Position numbers and translations under genes: made by a program. The notes under the pieces were generated by a model. That model was given only the letters and a program-made list of their open reading frames with translations, was not told where the DNA came from and did not search any database. Positions 1 through 5,812 of a DNA stretch of 5,906 nt are shown here, one piece after another (position 1 is the first letter of the stretch; each line of letters starts with the position of its first letter). The stretch comes from Acidimicrobiaceae bacterium. GTDB lineage: Bacteria; Actinomycetota; Acidimicrobiia; Acidimicrobiales; Acidimicrobiaceae. The DNA is taken from contig JABEUP010000209.1 in assembly GCA_013044365.1 (NCBI GenBank), positions 1 through 5,906 of the forward strand. Direction: 5' to 3'.

Positions 1-425
1 GAGATTCGGAGTCTGCGGGGTGATTCGATGCGGTGGGTGCAAGTCGCCATGTCATTTATCATCCGTACCAAAATGACGGTCTCGCCAGTTTCCGAAGAGA
101 GTCTCCTCATAACCGGATCGGCAAAATCGATGAGTGTTTCCGCTGATCGGGCTGCCTGAGCCAAGGGGATCATTCTTGGGGAGAGACTGTACTTCCCCGA
201 TCCCCGGTCTATTAGGACGCCGGTTTCGCGAAGCAAGGCTACATAACGGTGTACGCTCGGAAGCGGGATCCCGACCTCTTCGGCTAGTTGACGAGCTGTA
301 TAAGTGTGATTTTGACGGTTGAAGCACAGCATTAGTTGAAGTACGCGCCGGGCGCTTTCAGCTCCTGCGCGACGTTGGACGTTCTTGGCGTCGCCATTGT
401 TGCTCTCCGCCGGTGTGACTGACAA
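1..425 (-). CDS. IclR-family transcriptional regulator, 3' end beyond window
   Basis: The visible 141 residues are the N-terminal half of an IclR-type regulator (family usual length about 250-280), so the gene runs off the left edge. Residues 22-35 (AESARRVLQLMLCF) match the start of the winged-helix domain. Residues 42-63 form the helix-turn-helix (ARQLAEEVGIPLPSVHRYVALL), followed by the wing (ETGVLIDRGSGKYSLSPRM). Residues from about 95 on (ETLIDFADPVMRRLSSETGE, then TVILVRM) are the linker and the beginning of the effector-binding domain. The start is TTG at 425, chosen because GGAGG lies at 437-433 with 7 bases of spacing; the only early in-frame ATG would cut into the DNA-binding domain. 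The gene diverges from the hydroxylase gene, the usual arrangement for a local IclR regulator of aromatic catabolism. The effector and the sign of regulation cannot be read from the sequence. Confidence 0.92.
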   Translation of the reverse strand, partial: MSVTPAESNNGDAKNVQRRAGAESARRVLQLMLCFNRQNHTYTARQLAEEVGIPLPSVHRYVALLRETGVLIDRGSGKYSLSPRMIPLAQAARSAETLIDFADPVMRRLSSETGETVILVRMINDMATCTHRIESPRRLRI

Positions 426-447
426 CTTTTTACCTCCATACTGTCGT

Positions 448-476
448 ATAATAAGAATAACTGTATCATCTGTTGA
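448..476 (-). promoter_or_regulatory. Candidate sigma70-type promoter of the IclR-family gene
   Basis: Read on the minus strand, a -35-like TCAACA (476-471) is followed after 17 bases by a -10-like TATTAT (453-448). Transcription would start near 441, only a few bases before the GGAGG ribosome site at 437-433, giving a very short leader. The -10 is a good match and the -35 a partial one. The -35 overlaps the dyad at 464-478. Confidence 0.45.
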
Positions 477-478
477 TA
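464..478. promoter_or_regulatory. Candidate operator: 15-bp inverted repeat TATCA-N5-TGATA
   Basis: TATCATCTGTTGATA has perfect 5-bp arms (464-468 and 474-478) around a 5-base centre. Short pseudo-palindromes of about this size are typical IclR-family operators. It covers the proposed -35 boxes of both divergent promoters. A related but imperfect dyad, ATCA-N7-TGAT, lies at 496-510 over the proposed -10 and start of the hydroxylase promoter, and a further TATCA half-site is at 488-492. Binding by the adjacent regulator is inferred from position. Confidence 0.45.
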
Positions 479-500
479 GATAGTGTTTATCATTTATCAC
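473..500 (+). promoter_or_regulatory. Candidate sigma70-type promoter of the hydroxylase operon
   Basis: TTGATA at 473-478 (five of six consensus bases) is followed after 16 bases by TATCAC at 495-500 (four of six). The predicted transcript start near 507 lies before the ribosome site at 522-528. The -35 shares bases with the minus-strand -35 and the 464-478 dyad, so the two promoters could compete or be repressed together. Confidence 0.4.
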
Positions 501-521
501 TGTTGTTGATTAGGACATTTC

Positions 522-528
522 AGGGGAG
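522..528 (+). promoter_or_regulatory. Ribosome binding site of the FAD-dependent hydroxylase
   Basis: AGGGGAG at 522-528 lies 10 bases before ATG 539. It decides the start: the reading frame is open upstream to a TTG at 473, but that TTG has no comparable site and lies inside the promoter region. Confidence 0.65.
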
Positions 529-538
529 AATCTTTTTC

Positions 539-2173
539 ATGCATAGTTGGGAAACTGACGTCTTAATAGTTGGCGGTGGTCCTGTTGGGTTAACGCTGGC
601 GATAGATCTTGGACAGAGGGGGGTTCGATGCATACTGGTTGATAAACGTCCAAAGCCGGCATTTCTGCCCAAAATGGAGCGGTGCAATGCAAGAACGATG
701 GAGATATTTCGTCGGTTTGGAATAGTTGACGAGGTGCGTCAGGCGGGCTATGGCCAAGATTTGCCTATGGATGTGTTTGTCGTCCGGACATTACAGGACC
801 CGCCTATAGCGCATCATCCTTACCCCTCGGTTAATGAGCTAAAGAAAGAGGCGGCGGCCATTAACGACGGCTCATTGCCGCTTGAACCATATCAGCTAAT
901 TTCTCAATATACGCTTGAACCTTTGCTCAAAGGTGTGGCGGAACGTACCGAAGGTGTTTCAGTCCAGTTTGGGCACGAGATCATTTCATTTGCTGAGGAT
1001 CAGGATGGTGTCACTGGAATTGTAAGAGCGCTTGATGGGACCGAGATTTCGATCCGGTCAAAGTATTTGGCAGGATGCGATGGGGGAACTTCCACTGTTC
1101 GAAACGGGTTGGGAATAGAGCTTTCCGGGGAGTCTTTGCTCGAAATGCACCAGGCACTTTATCGGGCGCCGGGACTTTACGATTCCATCCCAATAGGGAA
1201 AGGACGGCATTATCACGTAGCGGATGAGAAGTCGACCTTTTTGATTGTGCAGGATGATACCGTGCACTTCACCCTTCACGCAGTAGTCGAAGACGGTTCG
1301 GATATGGTGGAACTGTTTCGTAAGACAGTTGGGGCGCCTATTGAGTTCGAAATGATGTACGTGGGTAAGTGGACCCAGCGTCTCATGCTTGCAGACCGCT
1401 ACTCCACTGAGCGTATTTTTATCGCTGGAGACGCCGCACATCTAGTGATTCCCACTGGTGGTTTGGGGATGAATACCGGGGTGGGAGATGCTATTGATTT
1501 GTCGTGGAAGCTGGCCGCCACCCTTGCCGGATGGGGAGGGCCTGCGCTGCTAAGTTCCTATGAGGCTGAGAGACGTTCGGTCGGGGCGAGAAACGTAAAC
1601 GCATCCAGGCAGGCCGCCATTGGGCGAAGGACGTGGCGCAGCATCTGCGGTCCCCTGGCTTTTGATAATTCTAAAGACGGTGATATTCACAGAGCGAAAA
1701 TCAGAGATCTGGTGGATAAAGAGCAGCGTAAAAGCAATGAGCTGTTGGGAATTGAGCTGGGCTACAGGTACTCGGGTTCCCCTATAGTCATAGATGAGCC
1801 AGGAGAAGGGCCTGATTCTGATTCCTTCGACTACACGCCCAGTACCTGGCCGGGGAGCCGGCTGCCACACATTTGGTTGGAAAATGGTGCCGCGATTCAG
1901 GACGTAATCGACTCGAATGGGTATACATTGGTGAATCTAGGTGGAGATCCGAATGTGGGAGGGGGTTTTGCTACGGGATTTCAGAAGCTTTCGGTTCCAT
2001 TTAGAACCCTCTCGGTTACCTCCGAAGTTGCCAGGAAAGTTTATGAGCGAGATTTTCTGTTGCTTCGCCCAGACATGCATGTCGCCTGGCGAGGTGATGA
2101 GGTACCAGAAAATGCAGAAGAAATTGCAGCCTGCGTCAGTGGCCATGTATCTTCGGTTGGGGTAGGTAATTAG
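539..2173 (+). CDS. FAD-dependent aromatic-ring hydroxylase (PheA/TfdB/MhpA type)
   Basis: This 544-residue protein is a class A flavoprotein monooxygenase, expected to use NAD(P)H and O2 to hydroxylate a phenolic or aromatic-acid substrate in the cytoplasm. All three family fingerprints are visible. The N-terminal dinucleotide-binding motif is VGGGPVG (residues 11-17), with the acidic end of the second strand at D35. The DG motif is around C180-D181-G182. The GD motif is GDAAH at 297-301, followed by the conserved PTGGLGMNTGVGDAIDLSWKLA stretch (305-326, written here in outline). The C-terminal part (about 430-544, with LLLRPDMHVAWRGDEVP) corresponds to the thioredoxin-like tail of the phenol hydroxylase branch. 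Length is normal and no key motif is missing. It is the first gene of a plus-strand set with the amidohydrolase 90 bases downstream. The subfamily is secure, the substrate is not; a hydroxylated benzoate or phthalate-like acid fits the neighbours. Confidence 0.92.
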   Translation: MHSWETDVLIVGGGPVGLTLAIDLGQRGVRCILVDKRPKPAFLPKMERCNARTMEIFRRFGIVDEVRQAGYGQDLPMDVFVVRTLQDPPIAHHPYPSVNELKKEAAAINDGSLPLEPYQLISQYTLEPLLKGVAERTEGVSVQFGHEIISFAEDQDGVTGIVRALDGTEISIRSKYLAGCDGGTSTVRNGLGIELSGESLLEMHQALYRAPGLYDSIPIGKGRHYHVADEKSTFLIVQDDTVHFTLHAVVEDGSDMVELFRKTVGAPIEFEMMYVGKWTQRLMLADRYSTERIFIAGDAAHLVIPTGGLGMNTGVGDAIDLSWKLAATLAGWGGPALLSSYEAERRSVGARNVNASRQAAIGRRTWRSICGPLAFDNSKDGDIHRAKIRDLVDKEQRKSNELLGIELGYRYSGSPIVIDEPGEGPDSDSFDYTPSTWPGSRLPHIWLENGAAIQDVIDSNGYTLVNLGGDPNVGGGFATGFQKLSVPFRTLSVTSEVARKVYERDFLLLRPDMHVAWRGDEVPENAEEIAACVSGHVSSVGVGN

Positions 2174-2263
2174 CAGGGAGTATCCCTAATTATTTTGGGG
2201 ACCAGAAAATCAGCAAAAATATAGTTGATATGCAAACGCAATCAATGTACCGAAAGAGAGATT

Positions 2264-3286
2264 ATGAAGATTGATGCTTTTTGTCACATCATGCCTCGCG
2301 TATATTACGACCGCTTTTTCGAGTTGGGCGCAACCTCCGAGGCAGCAAACATTCGCAAGAGGGTATCGAATATTCCCTCTATGGTGGATCTCGACATCCG
2401 ATTCAAGCACATGGACGAGTTTGGTGAATACCGCCAGATCATAAATCTTGCAGCTCCTGCGGTAGAGGATCTCGGATCACCCGCCATTTCGAAGGAGATG
2501 GCGAGGCTCGCAAACGAATCTTTGGCGCAGTTGGTAGAGGATCATCCCGACCGGTTCGCCGGTTTCTTTGCCTCCACTCCCCTGGACGATCCCGAAGCGG
2601 GAATCGAAGAATACAACTACGCACGGAATCAACTTGGAGCATTGGGTGCCCAGATCTATACCCACGTCCATGGCAAATCAATGGACGCCCCAGAGTTCGA
2701 GCCCTACTGGGAAAATGCCGCCAAGAGCGGTGGAATTGTACAGGTCCATCCTGCCAGGAACTCAGCATGGCCCGACTATCCCACTGAATCGCGCTCTCTC
2801 TATGAGATTTGGTGGACGCTGGGTTGGGAGTATGATCTGTCTGTTTTCCAAGCCAGACTTGTCTTCAGCGGTGTTCTAGAGAGGTATCCAGATCTTAAGT
2901 TGCTGATTCACCATGGCGGTTCAATGATTCCCCACTTTGCCGGCCGAGTTGGTCCTGGTTGGGACCAGTTGGGTGCGCGTACTCCAGAGGATCAAAAAGC
3001 TGATATCGAGCATTATCCGCTAACAAAGCGTCCGATTGAATACTTCAAGATGATGTATGCCGATACCGCGATGTTCGGTGCTGCGCATGCGCTGCGCTGC
3101 AGTATTGATTTTTATGGTACCGATCACGTGTTGTTTGCTTCGGATTCACCATTTGATCCGGAAAAGGGACCTGGATACATTCGTGCGACGATCGCCAACA
3201 TGGAAGAGATCGGGCTTACGCAGGTTGAAAAGGAGACTATCTACGAGGGGAACGTTTCCCGTTTGCTTGGTCTCAAAGTTAGCTGA
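2264..3286 (+). CDS. Amidohydrolase-2 family protein, ACMSD-like decarboxylase or hydrolase
   Basis: The 340-residue product fits the amidohydrolase-related (TIM-barrel) family that includes 2-amino-3-carboxymuconate semialdehyde decarboxylase (ACMSD) and gamma-resorcylate decarboxylase. Landmarks in order are: the first strand, MKIDAFCHIMP (1-11); DHPDRFAGF (93-101); VHP with H162; the HHGGSMIPHFAGR block (216-228) with the likely catalytic His; and FASDSPFDPEKG (291-302) with D294 as probable metal ligand. In ACMSD the first strand carries H-x-H; here the first position is F6 and only H8 remains, so the metal site, if any, is altered. ATG 2264 is used: it matches the family N-terminus, with a weak purine-rich site (AAAGAGAG) only 3 bases away. 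An in-frame TTG at 2225 would add 13 unconserved residues. It is probably cotranscribed with the hydroxylase. It could act as a non-oxidative decarboxylase or a C-C or ester hydrolase; the sequence does not distinguish these. Confidence 0.88.
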   Translation: MKIDAFCHIMPRVYYDRFFELGATSEAANIRKRVSNIPSMVDLDIRFKHMDEFGEYRQIINLAAPAVEDLGSPAISKEMARLANESLAQLVEDHPDRFAGFFASTPLDDPEAGIEEYNYARNQLGALGAQIYTHVHGKSMDAPEFEPYWENAAKSGGIVQVHPARNSAWPDYPTESRSLYEIWWTLGWEYDLSVFQARLVFSGVLERYPDLKLLIHHGGSMIPHFAGRVGPGWDQLGARTPEDQKADIEHYPLTKRPIEYFKMMYADTAMFGAAHALRCSIDFYGTDHVLFASDSPFDPEKGPGYIRATIANMEEIGLTQVEKETIYEGNVSRLLGLKVS

Positions 3287-3296
3287 TCGCAGAGCT

Positions 3297-3330
3297 GAGT
3301 TGGTGGGCCATCGACTTGGTTCACCAACTC
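3297..3330 (+). terminator. Strong 14-bp hairpin after the amidohydrolase gene
   Basis: GAGTTGGTG (3297-3305) and CACCAACTC (3322-3330) are perfect inverted repeats. In RNA the stem extends inward through two G-U pairs and CCA/UGG to 14 pairs with a 6-base loop (3311-3316). It begins 10 bases after the stop codon. No T-run follows on either strand, so it is not a canonical intrinsic terminator. It may be a weak or factor-dependent terminator, or a 3'-end-stabilising or processing element that lowers expression of the third gene relative to the first two. Confidence 0.5.
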
Positions 3331-3464
3331 GTTCGGTATCAATACATAAATGTCTTAAGTGTGTCCGTTCGCCGTGTCCCGAAGTTTGGACATGCCTCTT
3401 ATCGTGATCGGTCTTGTTGGCCGGGGTATTTTGGAAAACATGACGCCCAAAAACACCGAATTAT

Positions 3465-3469
3465 GGGAG
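3465..3469 (+). promoter_or_regulatory. Ribosome binding site supporting a TTG start
   Basis: GGGAG at 3465-3469 lies 8 bases before TTG 3478. This supports TTG over the in-frame ATG at 3505, which would remove the first strand (RPVEIAVA) of the domain. Confidence 0.6.
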
Positions 3470-3477
3470 TTAATTAG

Positions 3478-4473
3478 TTGAGACCTGTAGAAATTGCTGT
3501 GGCGATGACTCACTACGATCATGTCACTGATTTGGTGACTGGAAGAGTTCGGCCCGAGGGTGTGAAGCTGCGTTGCCTGGATTTCAAGGTGGAAGAAATC
3601 TTCTATCGTTTTGAGTTATTTCGGGAGTGGGAAGTCTCGGAGATGTCTATGGCCACTTACATTTCTCTGGTTTCAAGAGGTGACACCTCGATGGTGGGCA
3701 TGCCCGTTTTCCCGTCAAGGGTATTTCGGCACTCAGCCTTTTATGTAAGATCCGGTGAGTTCTCTAACCCTCGTGATCTGAAGGGCAAAAGAATCGGCGT
3801 GCCTGAATGGGCAATGACCGCCGGTATTTATGCCCGTGCGCTTTTGACTCATGAATGGGATATACCACTCGCGTCAATCGATTGGGTCCAAGCCGGGGTC
3901 AATCAGGCTGGAAGGAACGAAAAGGTTCCACTGGCCCTGCCCTCCGGATGTGATCTTCGTACCGTGGGCGACAGAAATCTAGATGAAATGCTTTTAAGCG
4001 GCGATATTGACGCGATTATAAGTGCGCATGCTCCCTCGAGCTTCGAGAATCGAGATCCGCGAATAACTAGGCTTATTCCTAATTCATTTGAATTTGAAAT
4101 GGAGTATGCCAAGCGTACAGGTGTAATCCCGATCATGCACTTAATGGTTGTCAAGCGTGAGACGACTGAAACATACCCCTGGATCTTACGTAATTTGTAT
4201 ACCGCCTTCGATGAAGCCCGGGCAAGAAGCGTCGCGCGGCTCTCGGTTGCGCCGGCCGGACCTGCCAGCAGAGTCCCCGTCCTATGGTTGGAGGAGGCGG
4301 TGAAAAAGACCAGGGAGGCATTCGGAGGACTTTCGTTTCCCTCTGGGGTCGAGGAGAACAGAGCGACTTTGGAGGCCTTCGCTGCCTGGTCGTACGAACA
4401 GGGGGTGGCACACCGTCCGGTGAGCCTGGAAGAGCTTTTCCCATCCGAGGTGGGTGAAGGGTTCAAGATATAG
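3478..4473 (+). CDS. 4,5-dihydroxyphthalate decarboxylase (Pht5)-like protein
   Basis: This 331-residue protein matches the 4,5-dihydroxyphthalate decarboxylase family, which has a periplasmic-binding-protein (type 2) fold. Features I recognise are the opening strand and DLVTGRVRPEGVKL (18-31), EIFYRF (40-45), EVSEMSMATYI (52-62), the highly characteristic PVFPSRVFRHSAFYVR (76-91), and DLKGKRIGVPEWAMTAG (100-116). Length is normal for the family. There is no signal peptide or lipobox, so it is probably a cytoplasmic enzyme rather than a transport receptor. In the phthalate pathway Pht5 converts 4,5-dihydroxyphthalate to protocatechuate; many homologues with this name are uncharacterised, so the exact substrate is open. 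The start is TTG 3478 with GGGAG 8 bases upstream. It follows the amidohydrolase gene by 191 bases, a gap containing a strong hairpin; I found no convincing promoter in that gap. It ends facing the convergent zinc-finger gene. Confidence 0.85.
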   Translation: MRPVEIAVAMTHYDHVTDLVTGRVRPEGVKLRCLDFKVEEIFYRFELFREWEVSEMSMATYISLVSRGDTSMVGMPVFPSRVFRHSAFYVRSGEFSNPRDLKGKRIGVPEWAMTAGIYARALLTHEWDIPLASIDWVQAGVNQAGRNEKVPLALPSGCDLRTVGDRNLDEMLLSGDIDAIISAHAPSSFENRDPRITRLIPNSFEFEMEYAKRTGVIPIMHLMVVKRETTETYPWILRNLYTAFDEARARSVARLSVAPAGPASRVPVLWLEEAVKKTREAFGGLSFPSGVEENRATLEAFAAWSYEQGVAHRPVSLEELFPSEVGEGFKI

Positions 4474-4477
4474 GTCT

Positions 4478-4527
4478 TACCCGTCTGTATGAATGCAGCT
4501 GGATCACCACTGCCATAGCTGCGGGTA
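4478..4527. terminator. Imperfect nested hairpin in the convergent intergenic gap
   Basis: Immediately after the decarboxylase-like gene, TACCC (4478-4482) pairs with GGGTA (4523-4527). Inside it, GCAGCT (4495-4500) pairs with AGCTGC (4517-4522), with a possible further GG/CC. A 12-base unpaired stretch (4483-4494) makes it asymmetric and no T-run follows. The position between convergent genes suits a terminator, but the structure is only moderately convincing. Confidence 0.3.
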
Positions 4528-4537
4528 CTTAGGAAGA

Positions 4538-4552
4538 AACCTAAATCAGGTT
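4538..4552 (-). terminator. Short hairpin at the 3' end of the zinc-finger gene
   Basis: AACCT (4538-4542) and AGGTT (4548-4552) are perfect 5-bp arms around a 5-base loop that includes bases of the TGA stop codon. On the minus strand it is followed by TCTTCCTAAGT, only slightly T-rich. The stem is short and A/T-containing, so this is at best a weak terminator. Confidence 0.25.
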
Positions 4553-4773
4553 GAGCCTTGTGGATGATGAAGGTTGCAAAATAGAGCCTGCGGGTCGGCA
4601 CTGAGCACTTCCAAGTCGATATACGCATCGCAGGCTTCGCACTTGCCGTATGCGTCAGAGTCGATTTTTTTGATCACCGTTTGTAAAAGTGCCAGCTGTG
4701 ACTCCAAATCTACGACTCTTTGCGACAATTCCTCTAAATCCAAGGACGTTTTTGGCGGGTCTTCTGCGCTCAT
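4546..4773 (-). CDS. Small TraR/DksA-type zinc-finger protein
   Basis: The 75-residue product has a heptad-like helical N-terminal half (about residues 10-38, LDLEELSQRVVDLESQLALL) likely to form a coiled coil. A C-terminal DksA/TraR-like finger follows: YGKCEAC with C45 and C48, 17 residues, then C66-N-L-H69. The usual last pair is C-x2-C; here the fourth ligand would be His (H69 or H70). Larger DksA proteins bind RNA polymerase through the secondary channel, but at this size, and without a visible DxxDxA-type tip motif, the role here is unknown. ATG 4773 is chosen. A GTG two codons upstream (4779) is equally possible, and neither has a clear Shine-Dalgarno sequence. It begins about 46 bases after the stop of the membrane-protein gene on the same strand, so the two are probably cotranscribed. 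Confidence 0.75.
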   Translation of the reverse strand: MSAEDPPKTSLDLEELSQRVVDLESQLALLQTVIKKIDSDAYGKCEACDAYIDLEVLSADPQALFCNLHHPQGST

Positions 4774-4819
4774 GGTCACAGAGTTTAACGCAAAGTTCGG
4801 TTGGAAATGTTGGCTCGGA

Positions 4820-5497
4820 TCATCGAATTTTCAAATGGTTGTGATAGAGAGCTATCCATGGACCCGTCAAGTGCCACTCAACCATTCCAAGAATCACTCC
4901 AATTACGAGAGATCCTGCTACTAAAGCGAGCCGGAGATTTTTGCCAGGGGTACGAATCGAGTGCGCACGAGGTCTTCGGCTAAGTTCCGGTAGGGCCAGA
5001 GACCCTGCTTTTAGGAAATAGGCCAGCACGTGTATGGCCATGAACCCAAACCACAAGACGAAGGATGCTCTATGGATATTGCGCCAGAGTGCTGTGCTCG
5101 GGTTTAGGGGGCCAAGCAGCACTAACTCTATACCAGACCACATCAAAAGAGCAGTGGTAATGACAACCAGGGGTCCAAGGAGCCTAAGCAATGGCTTGGG
5201 CGGTCCAGCTTTGGTGTATTTGGGATTGCCAAGGTAGTACATGGCAAAGCGATAGGAGGTGCTGGCGATCTTTAGCAGTATCGGGGGCAAAAGAACCCAG
5301 CCAATAAAAGCATGGAGTGTGAAGAGTTTGCCGATGAAAGGGATTGTCGCACCCTCGGCAGCCAATAGGAAGAAGATCAATAGGCCGGTCATGGCCGTTA
5401 GCTTGGTGTTGGGGTGAGTCTTGGAGTTACTGGAGCCTATTTTTGGGTTTTCTGGAGTCAAAAATCTTTTGGTGATTTCCCAGTTTGAAACTGACAA
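4820..5497 (-). CDS. Multi-pass membrane protein resembling b561-type cytochromes
   Basis: The 225-residue protein has about five hydrophobic segments: roughly 34-55, 61-80, 104-129, 140-163 and 187-206. Histidines occur at helix positions that could hold heme: H62 in LHAFIGWVLLPP, H142 in NIHRASFVLWFG and H156 in MAIHVLAYF. The stretch LLKIASTSYRFAMYYLGNP (74-92) followed by a KAGPPKPLLRLLGP loop recalls an uncharacterised family of cytochrome-b-like integral membrane proteins. A role in electron transfer at the cytoplasmic membrane is therefore plausible but inferred. The start is TTG 5497, supported by GGAG at 5507-5504 with 6 bases of spacing. There is no cleavable signal peptide; the first 32 residues are hydrophilic and likely cytoplasmic. 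The zinc-finger gene follows downstream. I found no convincing promoter upstream. Confidence 0.78.
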   Translation of the reverse strand: MSVSNWEITKRFLTPENPKIGSSNSKTHPNTKLTAMTGLLIFFLLAAEGATIPFIGKLFTLHAFIGWVLLPPILLKIASTSYRFAMYYLGNPKYTKAGPPKPLLRLLGPLVVITTALLMWSGIELVLLGPLNPSTALWRNIHRASFVLWFGFMAIHVLAYFLKAGSLALPELSRRPRAHSIRTPGKNLRLALVAGSLVIGVILGMVEWHLTGPWIALYHNHLKIR

Positions 5498-5750
5498 GTT
5501 CTACTCCATCATGATGTAGGTATTGCAACTCTTCAATTAAAGACGCTGCCAATGAAAATTCACTGAAGAAGGGCCCAAAGAGCGGGAAAGCGAGACGAAG
5601 TTCTGTTAGTCGCGCAGGCTGGTACTTTGAGACGGGGCCCCTTTTGGCGGCGTATGATACCGGGGACAGCAGCTAATTTTAACCGCGCCTTAGAGCAAAT
5701 AATGGTTATCGGAATAGAGTCGTAACTTTCTAGAAATTCGATTTCAAATT

Positions 5751-5767
5751 AACAAAGGACCTTTGTT
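5751..5767. repeat. Perfect 17-bp palindrome AACAAAGG-A-CCTTTGTT
   Basis: Two perfect 8-base arms (5751-5758 and 5760-5767) flank one central base. With a single-base spacer it is poorly suited to an RNA hairpin, so a protein-binding DNA site is more likely than a terminator. It ends 65 bases before the tRNA gene and 14 bases before the candidate tRNA -35 box. Confidence 0.6.
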
Positions 5768-5781
5768 CGGTATTTATTGCC

Positions 5782-5812
5782 TTGATAGGGTCGGGATTTA
5801 TCTTGTTAGGAT
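5782..5812 (+). promoter_or_regulatory. Possible promoter of the tRNA-Lys gene
   Basis: TTGATA (5782-5787) is a good -35 match. A TAGGAT -10-like box (5807-5812), preceded at 5804-5805 by an extended-type TG, lies 19 bases away, longer than the ideal 17. A TCTAAT at 5812-5817 is an alternative -10 without a good -35. The tRNA gene begins 20 bases later. Confidence 0.3.

Noticed and set aside
134..322. Short plus-strand open frame opposite the IclR-type gene
   Set aside because: The minus-strand frame gives an unmistakable helix-turn-helix and wing; the plus-strand peptide resembles nothing and has no ribosome site.
52..327. Minus-strand 91-codon frame
   Set aside because: It is a +1 shadow of the IclR-type gene; the real frame starts at 425 with TTG and a strong ribosome site.
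473..538. Upstream TTG start extending the hydroxylase by 22 residues
   Set aside because: The added residues precede the standard nucleotide-binding start, no ribosome site precedes the TTG, and the stretch coincides with the proposed promoter and operator; ATG 539 has AGGGGAG upstream.
3903..4628. Long minus-strand open frame of 241 codons
   Set aside because: It lies antisense to the decarboxylase-like gene and overlaps the zinc-finger gene, has no recognisable domain, and reads as serine- and arginine-rich shadow sequence. The opposite strand is clearly the coding one.
5634..5641. GGGGCCCC self-complementary 8-mer as a terminator or site
   Set aside because: It has no loop and no following T-run on the strand where a gene ends nearby; an 8-base G/C palindrome alone is not meaningful.
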